Shown piece by piece: positions 53,012-63,940 of a stretch of 64,000 bases of DNA. This DNA is from Hericium rajendrae. Its lineage: Eukaryota > Basidiomycota > Agaricomycetes > Russulales > Hericiaceae. Both the position numbers and the translations under genes were made by a program. The stretch spans positions 1,984,001-2,048,000 of the forward strand of contig CM065885.1 in NCBI GenBank assembly GCA_033439255.1. The letters run 5' to 3'. The notes beneath the pieces were generated by a model. The model had not been told where the DNA came from and made no database searches. It saw only the letters and a list, made by a program, of their open reading frames with translations. Each line of letters opens with the position of its first letter. Positions within the stretch are counted from its first letter, which is position 1.

Positions 53012-56000
53012 ATGTCTGCTTCTGAAGAAAACAATCCGATACGGTGAGTCGTACAACATTCTGCAACAGAGATCGATCTAACTTTGCCGCCTATACCAGC
53101 ATCATCGTCAAAGGTGAAATTGACTTGTCCGACCTCTTCTGAGCCTTCAATGAGACTGACAAGACTTGACTCATATCAGGCGTGCGGATCCTATCGGACA
53201 AGAACCTGTCCAAGACTGTGGACATCCTCATCGACCAGAAGCGTGTCGACGTCGAGCTTCAGGCTGACAAGGCACCTGATAAGGCCTGGAGATTGAAGTA
53301 CGTATCTTCAAGATCTTTGTAGTGTATACCGTCGAGATATACTGATGCCTACATACAATGTAGAGACGGCTCGGTCTTGTCTGAGTCTTTGATGATCCGA
53401 CCATACCACCATCAACCATTCTATCGCCCAGGCGAGAAGAAGCCTCTGACAGACATAGCGATCAAGGCCAGCGATATGCAGGACATAATTATCTCTCGGA
53501 ACGGTCCTACTGGTAGGTCCCCGAGTGGCCTTTTACGAGTCGACACCGTTTGATTCCGGTAATCACAGATTACGAGATCACGCAAGACGGTTCTACTGTC
53601 ATTGTCGGCGTGAAACGAGAGACTCATGATGTGCGTTCATTTCTCTTGTCAGTCTCAATGAGTCTGCTGATTCACAGAGGCTGATTAGATTGAGGCTGGT
53701 CAGGCTGACATCGCGAAGTACGAGAAGTCCAGCAGAGTACAGAACCTTCTACTGACAATTACTTAGTTCTCCCGTGGTCGCAGTGACACTGAAAAGTTCG
53801 TTTGATTCACACTTACTGTTGTATATCTTACTAAAATGTTATGAACTGATGTAGACATCAAGCTCTCCGGTATTAAGAAAGTGGCGAAATTCTATGTTCA
53901 ACTGTTACTCAGTGACGAAACTCGCAAAACACAAGTTACGGAGGGCCAGGATATTGTCGCTTGGCACGATACGTTTGACTTGTGAGTGCATGCGAACAGG
54001 TGCTGCCTTCGGCTGATGCGTGGTCCAGTGATATACGAACATCATACGTGTTGGAGCTACAAGCATTCGAGGTGCATCGCACGCGCCAAGATGTGCTTTT
54101 GGGACGTGTACGATGGCCTCTCTTAGAGTTACTCCAGCAAGGTGATGGGCATACAGGTTGGTCAACATCCAGTTCAAAACATTCCATGATTCACCAGATA
54201 CCACAGATATGAAGCTGTTTAAGAGTGACAAAGCTGTTGCAATACAGGATATGTATATTGGTGTGTTCATTGAACAGTTAGATGGAGTCCAAAAATCTGC
54301 TGCTCTGAGACAGACAGACATTGCAGTCCAGGATGCTGAAGCTATGGATTTACATCAACACTCTCTGTCTTCTATGCTTGCCACTATAGCTGAAGGCTCA
54401 GGTTCTGCACAATCAGTACTCAAAGCAATAGGTCCAGTAATGCAAAAAATTGATTTTATTGCAGAGGTATGTTGCATATAGCTTTTAGTTACAATGTATA
54501 TTCACACTACTTCAGATACACCCTTATGTCAATATTGCATGGAAAACATTGTCTTTTGTCCTTCAAGTAAGTTATACATTTATTTGTTGAACATAGCTAA
54601 CATACAATCATGTAAGATATATCTCAGTGAGATTGACAGAAATCAAAAGATTCAAGATCTGCTAGATGCTGTCAAAATGAACTATGCATTTGTGGAGAGC
54701 AAGTCACAAGATTATGTTACAAGCCATCAAGTCATCATTATACAAATACTCAAGCAGACTATAGAGTGTGCATACTTTATTAGAAGTTACTTCAACTCTA
54801 GTGGAATTGGTGAGATGAATATATAACTCTTAAGAACTATTGCTGATTTTTACTAGTTTCTCACACATGGAAAGAACTCACTTCTGGCATTCAAAAAAAG
54901 ATTGATGATTATCAGAAGTCTTTTGCTAATCTCTATAACCAGCTTCAGCAAGATTCTACAGCCAACATTGAGATGGTGATGATCTTCAATTTTGCAGAAC
55001 TGCTTACTCTTAGCAGAGAACAGGCTTCTGATATAAAACTTTCTAACTTGGCTTATGCTGGTGGTGCCTCTCTTGATCTGTTTGATGTATGCTTGCTTGA
55101 CACTCGAACTGGCATTCTTGATGAAATTGCTGAATGGATCAGCCAAACAAACAAAGATGATGACACTTCTGTTTATCTTTTAATTGGAGCTGCTGGTAGT
55201 GGAAAATCCACAATTGCTAGAACAATTGCAAAGCAATTTCATACATTGCAGAGATTAGGATCATCATTTGCTTTCAATCGAGCAGATCAGCAGAACAGAC
55301 ATGCTTCTAATTGCTTGACTACAATTACTCGAGATCTTGCAAGGCTTATCTCTTCTTGGAGAGCTGCTTTGCTAGATATCATAACCAGAGATGACTCCCT
55401 ATGTTATACAAGTTCTATTAGAGCTCAATGGGACTCACTGATAATCAAACCTGCTCAACTGCTTCTAGCTAATGGTCCTATCCTTATTATTATTGATGCT
55501 TTGGATGAATGTGAAAACAACAAAAATTATGAGATTCTTCTCAAAATATTAGCAGAGTTGACACATGATCTTCCATATAACATTCGGTTGTTTATCACTG
55601 CACGTCCTGAACCTTTAATCATGAGAACATTCAATGCTAAATCTCATGTTCATTTTCAAGACATGAGTGATATATCTTTACAATCAACTCAAAATGACAT
55701 TCTGAGCTTTGTTAAAAATGAATTTCATAATGCTCATCTTGAAGATCACATTGACTACTGCTATCAAATTACAAAAAAGGCAGATGGATTGTTTCAATGG
55801 GCATCTACAGCATGTCATTATATAATATATAATTTTAAGAGTGGAATTTCTCAAATTGAAAAAATTCAACTTATTTTAGCTGGTCATATATCAACATTAG
55901 ATGATTTATATTATGAGATTCTTACAAACTCTCTTGATATCAGCAATAATGTTAGTGCAACACAATATCAGACAATATTAGATCAGGTCTTTTCTTTAAA

Positions 56001-59000
56001 AGAACCTGTTACTTTTAAAACATTGTTAACATTGTATGATGACAAAAAAGGATCAATGTGGGCTATACTTGCACCACTAGCCTGCTTATTTAGTGGTGTT
56101 GCTTTAAAAAAAGGAATTGTTCAACCAATACATATATCTTTTAGAGATTTTTTATTGGATGAAAAAAAGAGCAAAAGTTACTTTATTAATCTGACATATC
56201 AAAACGAGATGCTTTCCAAAAGATCATTTCAAATTATGAGTTACCAGCTAAAATTCAACATATGCAACTTGAAATCATCATATTTATCAAATGCTAAAAT
56301 TAAAAATCTAGAATTGCAGATCAAAAATAGCATATCATCTGAGCTATCTTATGCTAGCAAATATTGGGCTGATCATACATCAGCTGTTAATCTTAGCACA
56401 CCATTTGTTGACTTACTATATAATTTTGTTCAAAAACATATATTATTTTGGTTCGAGCATCACAGTCTACAATATAGACATATCAACTATGTTGAAAAGG
56501 CTCTAAGTACTATGATTGTATATCTTCAGGTACTATATTATTATTGACTTTTATTTGTTATTTTATTAATGCAATTTATAGATAAAAAATGAAGAGCTGT
56601 GGAAATCTTATCATGATGCATATCAATTTGTTAAATGTTTTGCTCTTCCTATTTGTCAAAGTGCACCACACATTTATATATCTGCATTACAATTTTTACC
56701 TGTGCAGTCAAAATTGACACATATGTATCTCTCCAAACAGTCATATATTCTAGCTTCAAGTGCTCAAGGTCACAGCCAGATATTATGGCCTATTATACAA
56801 TATATAATTACAACATCTACTATGACTATTTGCCTTGCATTCTCACTAGATGGAAGTCAAATTGCCTCTGGCTCTTATGATAAGACAATCAGAATCTGGA
56901 ATGCTAAGACTGGAGAAAATATTGGTCAGCCACTGCAGGGCCACACTAGTCATGTAACTTCTGTTGCATTCTCACCAGATGGAAGTCAGATTGTGTCTGG
57001 CTCTTGGGATAATACAATCAGAATCTGGAATGCTAAGACTAGAGAAAATATTGGTCAGCCACTGCAGGGCCACACTAGTCATATAACTTCTGTTGCATTT
57101 TCACCAGATAAAAGCCAGATTGTGTCTGGCTCTTGGGATAATACAATCAGAATCTGGAATGCCAAGACTGGAGAAAATATTGGTCAGCCACTGCAAGGCC
57201 ACACTAATTATGTAACTTCTGTTGCATTCTCACCAGATGGAAGCCAGATTGTGTCTGGCTCTTGGGACAATACAATCAGAATCTGGAATGCCAAGACTGG
57301 AGAAAATATTGGTCAGCCACTGCAGGGCCACACTAGTCATGTAACTTCTGTTGCATTCTCACCAGATGGAAGTCAGATTGTCTCTGGCTCTGATGACAAG
57401 ACAATCAGAATCTGGAATGCTAAAACTGGAAAAAATGTTAGTCAGCCACTGCAGGGCCACACTAATTGTGTAAAATCTGTTGCATTCTCATCAGATGGAA
57501 GTCAGATTGTCTCTGGCTCTTGGGACAATACAATCAGAATCTGGAATGCCAAGACTGGAGAAAATATTGGTCAGCCACTGCAGGGCCACACTAGTCAGGT
57601 AACTTTTGTTGCATTCTCACCAGATAGAAGTCAGATTGTTTCTGGCTCTAATGACAAGACAATTAGAATCTGGAATACTAAGACTGAAGAAAATAGTGGT
57701 CAGCCACTGCAGGGCCACACTAGTCGTATAACTTCTGTTGCATTTTCACCAGATAAAAGCCAGATTGTATCTGGCTCTTGGGATAATACAATTAGAATCT
57801 GGAATGCCAAGACTGGAGAAAATATTGGTCAGCCACTGCAAGGCCACACTAATTATGTAACTTCTGTTGCATTCTCACCAGATGGAAGCCAGATTGTGTC
57901 TGGCTCTTGGGACAATATAATCAGAATTTGGAATGCCAAGACTGGAGAAAATATTGGTCAGCCATTGCAGGGCCACACTAGTTCAGTAAAATCTGTTGCA
58001 TTTTCACCAGATGGAAGTCAGATTGTGTCTGGCTCTAGTGACAGGACAATCAGAATCTGGAATGCCAAGACTGGAGAAAATATTGGTCAGCCACTGCAGG
58101 GCCACACTAGTTCAGTAACTTCTGTTGCATTTTCACCAGATAGAAGCCAGATTGTGTCTGGCTCTTGGGACAAGACAATCAGAATCTGGAATGTCAAGAC
58201 TGGAAAAAATATTGGTCAGCCACTGCAAAGTCACACTAGTGTGACTTCTGTTGCATTTTCACCAGATGAGAGTCAGATTGTGTCTGGCTCTTATGACAAT
58301 ACAATCAGAATCTGGAATGTCAAAACTGGAGAAAATGTTAGTCAGCCACTGCAGGGTCACACTAGTGATGTGATGTCTGTTGCATTTTCATCAGATGGAA
58401 GTCAGATTGTCTCTGGCTCTAATGACAATACAATCAGAATCTGGAATGCCAAAACCAGAGAAAATATTGGTCAGCCACTGCAGGGCCACATTGATAGAGT
58501 GACTTCTGTTGCATTCTCATCAGATGGAAGTCAGATTGTCTCTGGCTCTGATGACAAGACAATCAGAATCTGGAATGCTAAGACTGGAGAAAATGTTAGT
58601 CAGCCACTACAGGACCACACTAGTTGTGTAAAATCTGTTGCATTCTCATCAGATGGAAGTCAGATTGAGTCTGGCTCTGGTGACAACACAATCAAAATGT
58701 GGAATGTACAAAATATTTTGAAAAGTCAAAAATCATTCCATCCTTTCTCACATGGCAGATCTGAAACATCCATTGATAATGAGAAAAATCAAGATTCTCA
58801 AATAATGGTATGTATTCTTAGTTTATTTAAATCTATAATTTATAACTCTAATTCAATGATACTAGACATCCACCTCCAACCTTATAGGCAATACTGCTTC
58901 CACCATAACAGATCAGTCAGTAATATCTGATGATGGTTGGATTAGAGGTCCAAATGATGAGCTTCTGTTTTGGATTCCTCACTGGTATAGATCAGGCTTG

Positions 59001-59102
59001 TATAGGCCAAGCAATACCATAATTATCTCACAAAGTCCATCCATCAGGCTTAATCCTTCTTTTCCTATTGGATCTGATTGGACAAAATCTTTTAATTTTT
59101 AA
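53012..59102 (+). CDS. NLR-type STAND protein: C2-like, NACHT, 15 WD40 repeats
   Basis: Intron-rich gene. 5' exons (53012 to ~54480, MSASEENNPIR then IIVKGVRILSDKNLSKTVDI) encode a C2-like region ending KVAKFYVQLLLSD and AWHDTFDF. An alpha-helical stretch (54601-54970) leads to the NACHT ATPase in a large exon 54857-56529: P-loop LIGAAGSGKSTIART (~55180), Walker B ILIIIDALDEC (~55480), and ITARPEP. A winged-helix/ARC-like part includes LHxSFRDFL-type IHISFRDFLLD. The exon 56582 to ~58810 holds the WD40 array. The last exon (58888-59102) ends with DDGWIRGPNDELLFWIPHWY, the tail common to fungal NWD proteins. Such proteins act in non-self recognition or cell death. From ~54200 onward the gene is much AT-richer than its first exons. 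No stop seen, so probably functional. The 58.81 kb donor site is uncertain. Confidence 0.88.
56825..58722 (+). repeat. 15 x 129-bp WD40 repeat array in the NLR
   Basis: Fifteen units of 43 codons (one has 42) with consensus VAFSPDGSQIVSGSWDNTIR followed by IWNAKTGENIGQPLQGHTSxV. Units are 85-98% identical in DNA. Differences fall mainly at two places: after SGS (W, D, N, S, Y, G, then D and N/K/R) and after GHT (SH, NY, NC, SQ, SR, SS, SD). Units 3-4 and 8-9 are nearly the same pair, implying a recent block duplication or conversion. Fourteen full units would suit two seven-bladed propellers. Confidence 0.93.
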
Positions 59103-59689
59103 TCTTAGCTAGTTCTAGATTCACTCTGCCTGTAATGCTTGTTATCATATAACACACTTGTACTTGTTTTGTGTCTGTAGATATCTAAAGTCTTTAGCAT
59201 ATAAAAGATTTTTTTGACTGATTGAGTTCCATGCTTATTCTAAAATCTCATCCCAGGAGTCAAGACCAATATCTTGCTAGTGTCTCTACAGAGAAAAGGT
59301 GTAGTCTTTGTCTAACACTAACATTGCAGGATCCGAGTAGGCAAAGCACCCAGAATGATGACACAGTGATATCTATTATGTGCATAAAAGAATTACATAC
59401 AGGAAGCTCAGGAAGTCAACAAAAGCAGCAGACCAGAATGTCGAGAAAGTAAACAAAGGACACCATCTCCAGTGTTGAAGCTGAAGCACTGAAAAATTAT
59501 GAGGCGCTGCGACCACTGTCATGACCACAAGATGTTCTGCTATTGAAGCAAAGCTGATTTGTACTCGGTCTGAAATATGTGATTCTGCTCGTGCATCAAG
59601 AAACTGGCAGGCAACCTATCAGTGAATCAGCAGACAAGGAGAGGAGCAAAATGCACTCGATGAGCTCTGTAACATAGTTTTACAGGACT
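59103..59689. other. 3' flank of the NLR, nothing recognised
   Basis: AT-rich for ~120 bp, then mixed sequence up to EAF3 unit D. The 76-codon plus frame at 59222 has no features of a gene. Confidence 0.4.
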
Positions 59690-60069
59690 GCCATGCTCTC
59701 CAGCTCCATCGTCGAGTTTGCGACCATCTGCGGCAGACTCACTGGCAGTGACAACAACCTATCAGCCTCTAGCATGAAGAGTGACAAAGGGCACATGCAT
59801 CGATCATGTGCAGGAGGTGCTCCATGCCATAGACTGCACTCATCTCCTTCTTCTCGCTGACCTTCACTGTCGGGCCCGTCACGAAACAGTTGCGGATCTC
59901 GATGTACTGTGGCCACTCAAAGTCACAGAGTAGGTTCGTGTGCAGTCGATGTAGGTCTGCATAGGCCTGTGATGACCGTTGGCAGGAGCATCGCAGGGTT
60001 GCACAAGTTTATAGTGAGTGAGCTTGGTTATGATAGAAGGACATATGCACGATGGGACAGGACATACGG
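59690..60069 (-). pseudogene. EAF3/MRG15-like pseudogene, unit D, C-terminal part
   Basis: Minus strand: GPTVKVSEKKEMSAV-like sequence, DRLLSLPVSLPQMVANSTME and ESMAVL, the end of the MRG domain, with several frame changes. It is longer at the 3' end than unit A, which diverges right after SLPQMV. Interrupted at 60069 by the 2.9 kb element. Confidence 0.7.
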
Positions 60070-60233
60070 TGGAGTGGGCCGAGGGGACGCTACGCTAGTC
60101 CCAAGGTGATAGCAGGATGAGGACTACTACATGAGGATGCTGGCTACTCTATGGCTATGCTGACTAAGCAGCCGGCAAACCCCGGCTGATCCTGCCCTCT
60201 GACACTGTAGGGACCCCCAGGCTCCCTACTCCA
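60070..60233 (-). repeat. 3' LTR of the 2.9 kb element (164 bp)
   Basis: Differs from the other LTR only at one position (aaaccccggctg versus aaaccctggctg), so insertion is very recent compared with B1. Confidence 0.92.
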
Positions 60234-60280
60234 TGTGCCCCCACCGAACATGGCGACGTCCTCGTCGCCCCTGAAAGACC

Positions 60281-62551
60281 TCAACCTACAGATGAACGAA
60301 CCCATCCAAGGCCTTGTAAGACACGACCAAGTTCGGAAAGGCGTGGATCACGCTCCCAGTCCAGATCAGAAATGTCACGTGTAGATGAGTGCCAGGATGA
60401 TCTGGATGATGGCAAACATCGAGACCATCGGGACTGAGGAGCCCGCACAACATGTCTATGAGAACGCCGGGCCCGGCGCTGGAGAGAACCGAATGGCGGA
60501 GCGACAGAGTCAGATCGGAGGACCGAGAAGTCCCGAGGTGGAAGTGCATGAGGTGTTGATGCAGGTGAGATGGGAAGGGAGTCTGCATCATCTGCCCATG
60601 ACAACGGTGCAGATGCCGAAGAAATATTAATCGTAGCGACAGGTGGAATACAATGATGAGCAATGACTGGCATTTGAGGGTCTTGCGTGACATTACGACT
60701 TGTAGACTCATGCGCGTCATGATCCGGATGCGAATTTGATAGAGTTTTCATGTTTTTAATCGAGTTGTGGACGGTGGAGGCCGTAGTTGCAGTGAACGCG
60801 TCGTCAGAGGTAAATGTTTGTGTTGCGGAATCAATGCAAATCGGCACCGACGAGTGTTGAACGAGGGGTGGGGAATCCGTTTGCGATGCGAAGTCGGCAT
60901 GGGCAGCCGTGCATTGCGGGGCCGTCTGAACGGCGGCACTTACATGGGAAACGTGGTGCACCTCTGCAAGGACCAGCGCACGCCCCGTCTTTGATCCAGC
61001 GGCCCTTCCTTCCTTATAGCCCTGCTCCTGGCCCTCAAGCATTCCCATCTTCTTCCCCGCCTTTAATCCCTCTCGAAATCCCTCCTCTCTACCCTCTGTT
61101 GCACGCTCGAGTCCCTCCTTCAGGCCCTCCTCTCGACCTTCGTGGAATCCTTCCTCTCTGCCTTCAATCCGCCCTGCCTTCCGTCCCTTGCGCTTGCCTT
61201 GGTCCAAGATCTCGTGGAAGAGGTCCGGGTGGAGTTCGAATGTTGACTTCGCCCAGTGCGGCGGGTTTTCGGTCGATGTTGGTGTCACGTGCACGCTCGC
61301 GCCATGCGCTTCGCGCGGTTCGTCCGTGGAGGGTGCGAGGGGCAGCGCCGGTTCGATTCCGGTGGCGAGTGATTGGGCAGTCGGCGCGGGGCATGGAACG
61401 GAGCGCGTAGGGTCGACATGGGGTGTCGAAGATGTTGTGGGGTGCAGGGATGGGTTGACTACGGGGGCGCCGTCGGGGATGCTACCCGTGGTGCTCACCT
61501 CACGCTTCGCGGCCTCGTAACCCTCGCGATATGCCCCTGCACTTCCATGCAACGCCCCTGCATCCCATCCCTCCTGCCAGCCTCGTTCCGTCGCATCTTC
61601 GCGTATCCACTCGAGGAGCCCATCGTTGATCTCGTCGATCGTCGTTGCTCGGCGCGTGATCGGCTCGCGTGCGTTCGTCTTGGGCTCCGGGTTCACGGGC
61701 GTGTCGGCGACGTTGTATTGGGCGTCGATGCGGGAGTTGGGATGGGCAAGAACGGGGACATGGCACGTGAGGAAGATGTTGGGTGGGCCGTGGACAGGGA
61801 TACACGCCGCGAGGACCGCGAGTGTGGCCGTGGGGCCGGTTGGGGTGAAGAGCGGGGCATGCAAGTTGTGCGCGGGGCCGTCGGGCTCCTCGGCAACGGC
61901 GGAAACGTCGAGCGGGGAGCCATGAGCCGTGCTCAGCGCCAGCGATACGTCGTCGAACGGGGGCGGAGAGGCGGAGGGGAGCATGTGGTGCGTGTGGATG
62001 GGGCTATGGAGCGCGTGGGGCGTGTACTCACCGTGCACACTGCCCAAGCCCTCTCTGCGGGTGCCCTTCTCGTTCTCCCTCTCGTTCACAATGTCGCACG
62101 AGTTCGGGGTGCTGGTGGGCACATCCGAAATGTCGCGCGTTATTTCAACGTGCGTGTGCGAGGCGAGGCAGCTGGTGCGTGGTGCGTGGTGCGCGTTTGC
62201 GCCGGGTGGTTCGCGCGGGTCGGCTGTGGTGGCTGCGAGTCGCTCGCTCGAGTCGATTCCAGTCGCGTGCAAGTGCATGGCATTGTTACGCGGTACGAAG
62301 AGGTCGGATGAGGCTGGGGTATGCGTGTACGATGCGAGGGTGGAGGTGCGAGCTGCGAGACATGAGCTCGCCTCGTGCGGATCACGCGGTGGCTGCGTAG
62401 GCACCGGTGACGCGGCTTGCAAATGGCGGGCAGCTGGGGTGACTGTGGAGGCGTCGGCAGTGTTGAGAGTGGTTCCGGGGCTCGTAGTGGGCAGCGACTG
62501 TGTTATTGTTGCTGCTGCTGCGCGACGTGCAGCGGTTCGCTTCTTGCCCAT
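60281..62551 (-). CDS. Captured host-like gene, 756-aa protein with E-G-x repeats
   Basis: Start at the ATG at 62551 (MGKKRTAARRAAAATITQSL); the frame is open 60 codons further but without ATG. Residues ~60-370 are low-complexity S/T/P/H. A charged helix (EINDGLLEWIREDATERGWQ, then EGWDAGALHGSAGAYREGYE) precedes a block of repeats of the type EGREEGFHEGREEGLKEG (about 61020-61180). This periodic G-x3-G-x3 pattern is seen in Yae1-like domains and several fungal proteins of unknown role. The C terminus (WADDADSLPISPAS, RDFSVLRSDS, PFGSLQRRARR) resembles conserved ends of Agaricomycete hypothetical proteins. No retroviral motif. No introns in 2.3 kb, as expected for a gene passed through RNA. 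The frame is intact, so it may be expressed from the LTR. Confidence 0.75.
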   Translation of the reverse strand: MGKKRTAARRAAAATITQSLPTTSPGTTLNTADASTVTPAARHLQAASPVPTQPPRDPHEASSCLAARTSTLASYTHTPASSDLFVPRNNAMHLHATGIDSSERLAATTADPREPPGANAHHAPRTSCLASHTHVEITRDISDVPTSTPNSCDIVNERENEKGTRREGLGSVHGEYTPHALHSPIHTHHMLPSASPPPFDDVSLALSTAHGSPLDVSAVAEEPDGPAHNLHAPLFTPTGPTATLAVLAACIPVHGPPNIFLTCHVPVLAHPNSRIDAQYNVADTPVNPEPKTNAREPITRRATTIDEINDGLLEWIREDATERGWQEGWDAGALHGSAGAYREGYEAAKREVSTTGSIPDGAPVVNPSLHPTTSSTPHVDPTRSVPCPAPTAQSLATGIEPALPLAPSTDEPREAHGASVHVTPTSTENPPHWAKSTFELHPDLFHEILDQGKRKGRKAGRIEGREEGFHEGREEGLKEGLERATEGREEGFREGLKAGKKMGMLEGQEQGYKEGRAAGSKTGRALVLAEVHHVSHVSAAVQTAPQCTAAHADFASQTDSPPLVQHSSVPICIDSATQTFTSDDAFTATTASTVHNSIKNMKTLSNSHPDHDAHESTSRNVTQDPQMPVIAHHCIPPVATINISSASAPLSWADDADSLPISPASTPHALPPRDFSVLRSDSVAPPFGSLQRRARRSHRHVVRAPQSRWSRCLPSSRSSWHSSTRDISDLDWERDPRLSELGRVLQGLGWVRSSVG

Positions 62552-62806
62552 ATCGGGTAATGGCGATGCGTCGTGTCGAAAACGAGTGTCGATGTGTGAA
62601 CGGTTATGCGGAAGATGTGGGGCACTGAACACTGGAAAACACGATAAGGAGGCCCGAAGACTATACTGAGGCCCGAAGACTATATTGAGGCCCGAAGATG
62701 ATATTGAGATGCGAAGATGATACGGAGACACGAAACGATGAAATGCAGAATGCGGAACGCAGACGCTGACGCTGAAACGAGGACGAAACCTCTCTTGTCA
62801 CCAAGA

Positions 62807-62970
62807 TGGAGTGGGCCGAGGGGACGCTACGCTAGTCCCAAGGTGATAGCAGGATGAGGACTACTACATGAGGATGCTGGCTACTCTATGGCTATGCTGA
62901 CTAAGCAGCCGGCAAACCCTGGCTGATCCTGCCCTCTGACACTGTAGGGACCCCCAGGCTCCCTACTCCA
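62807..62970 (-). repeat. 5' LTR of the 2.9 kb element (164 bp)
   Basis: Promoter LTR if the element is read in the direction of its ORF. It is 255 bp from the ORF start. Confidence 0.92.
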
Positions 62971-63580
62971 ACGGCGATGGTGGTGGCTTCATAAAAATGT
63001 GTGCCTTCAACTCCTGCAGGATCTCCACGACCATCGGTGAGGACAGCAGCATCACAAGCTGTCCCACCCCATACCCATCACTGGTCCGCACGCCGACTGC
63101 CCAAACAAGAAAGCACAACGCACCTGGCTCTTCTTCGTCACTGCCTCCCAGTCGTCCACCAGCAGCACCTTCATAATCTCCAGTGTCTGCAGCCACAGAT
63201 CCAGGCACTGGGCACCATCATCCTCGTGCACGTGCTTCATCCTGCGGCCATCCTTGCACCGTCTTGCTGATGTGCTTGTCTTGTTCAACGTGCTGGCCAC
63301 GCTCAGTGTGAGGTTCGTTTCATTGAACTTGAGCAGGCATGGTGGTGGCACCCACTTGTCCCACCTACACAGCTGCTGGGTGTTCGTTAGTTAGAGATGA
63401 TGTGCATCTTTGCAGTTCATGCAGTACTAGTAGTGCATGCCGATGGAGCCTCAGTTTGATGAGGTGCTCATCCCACATCTCGCCCTCATGGATGAGCAGC
63501 CCGTGGTAGCAGAGCATGGACTCATTGATCATGAAGCCACTGGTCATTGTCATGCCTGTGGTAGATAGTGTTAATGAAGA
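62971..63580 (-). pseudogene. EAF3/MRG15-like pseudogene, unit D, N-terminal part
   Basis: Minus strand: GFMINESMLCYHGLLIHEGE, a frameshift before GSIGMHY, an intron-like gap with CTCTAACTAAC, WDKWVPPPCLLKFNETNL, then the MRG start MKVLLVDDWEAVTKKSQ, VVEILQELKAHIF. It shares LLIHxGEMWDEH and the missing chromodomain core with unit A, so both descend from one already altered copy. Together with 59690-60069 it makes one pseudogene split by the 2.9 kb element. Confidence 0.75.
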
Positions 63581-63684
63581 CAATATCACATTGCAGGGAG
63601 GAGAGAGCTTTCTATGCACTGCATTGGCACGATTGCGAACTGTCTGTGCAGTGCACTTGGAAGCGCCACCTTGCATCGGCAGAA

Positions 63685-63940
63685 CCCTTGCTTGCTAATT
63701 GTGGGCAATGTACAGAAGGCTAGGGAGGAGGTTTTTTTTTACTCTTTCTTTCTCTCTTTTTGTTAGAGGTATTTTGCAGTCGTCAGTGATATTGCAGATG
63801 CAGGTGAATGCTATTTGAATCGGAGAGATATCGGAGCTCGAAATGGTCACTGTCGCTGCGGATGCCGAAGGCTGTGTCAGCCACCCAAATGCCAGGCAAG
63901 GCTTCAATTTCGGGGGTGCAATAACCCTTGCAAGCAAGGG
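63685..63940. mobile_element. 256-bp MITE-like insertion
   Basis: Ends CCCTTGCTTGC and GCAAGCAAGGG are perfect 11-bp inverted repeats. Compared with unit A (39250-39290), the EAF3 5' flank is interrupted here and resumes with AACTGGCAGTTCAGTCGGGC. A target duplication is not clear. A T-rich run (63730-63760) lies inside. Confidence 0.55.

Larger units (their letters stand above)
60070..62970 (-). mobile_element. 2.9 kb miniature LTR element carrying one host-like gene
   Basis: Two 164-bp direct repeats (60070-60233, 62807-62970) with TGGAGT...ACTCCA ends differ at one base (CpG type). A 4-bp duplication ACGG flanks them (60066-60069, 62971-62974). The uninterrupted homologous site in unit A (10681-10700, ATACGGCGGTGG) has one ACGG. 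Minus orientation: a primer-site candidate TGGTGACAAGAGAGG (62789-62803) lies three bases inside one LTR, and a purine tract GGTGGGGGCACA (60234-60245) borders the other. No gag or pol; the only ORF is the 756-codon gene below. The LTR size is like TRIM elements. Confidence 0.9.
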
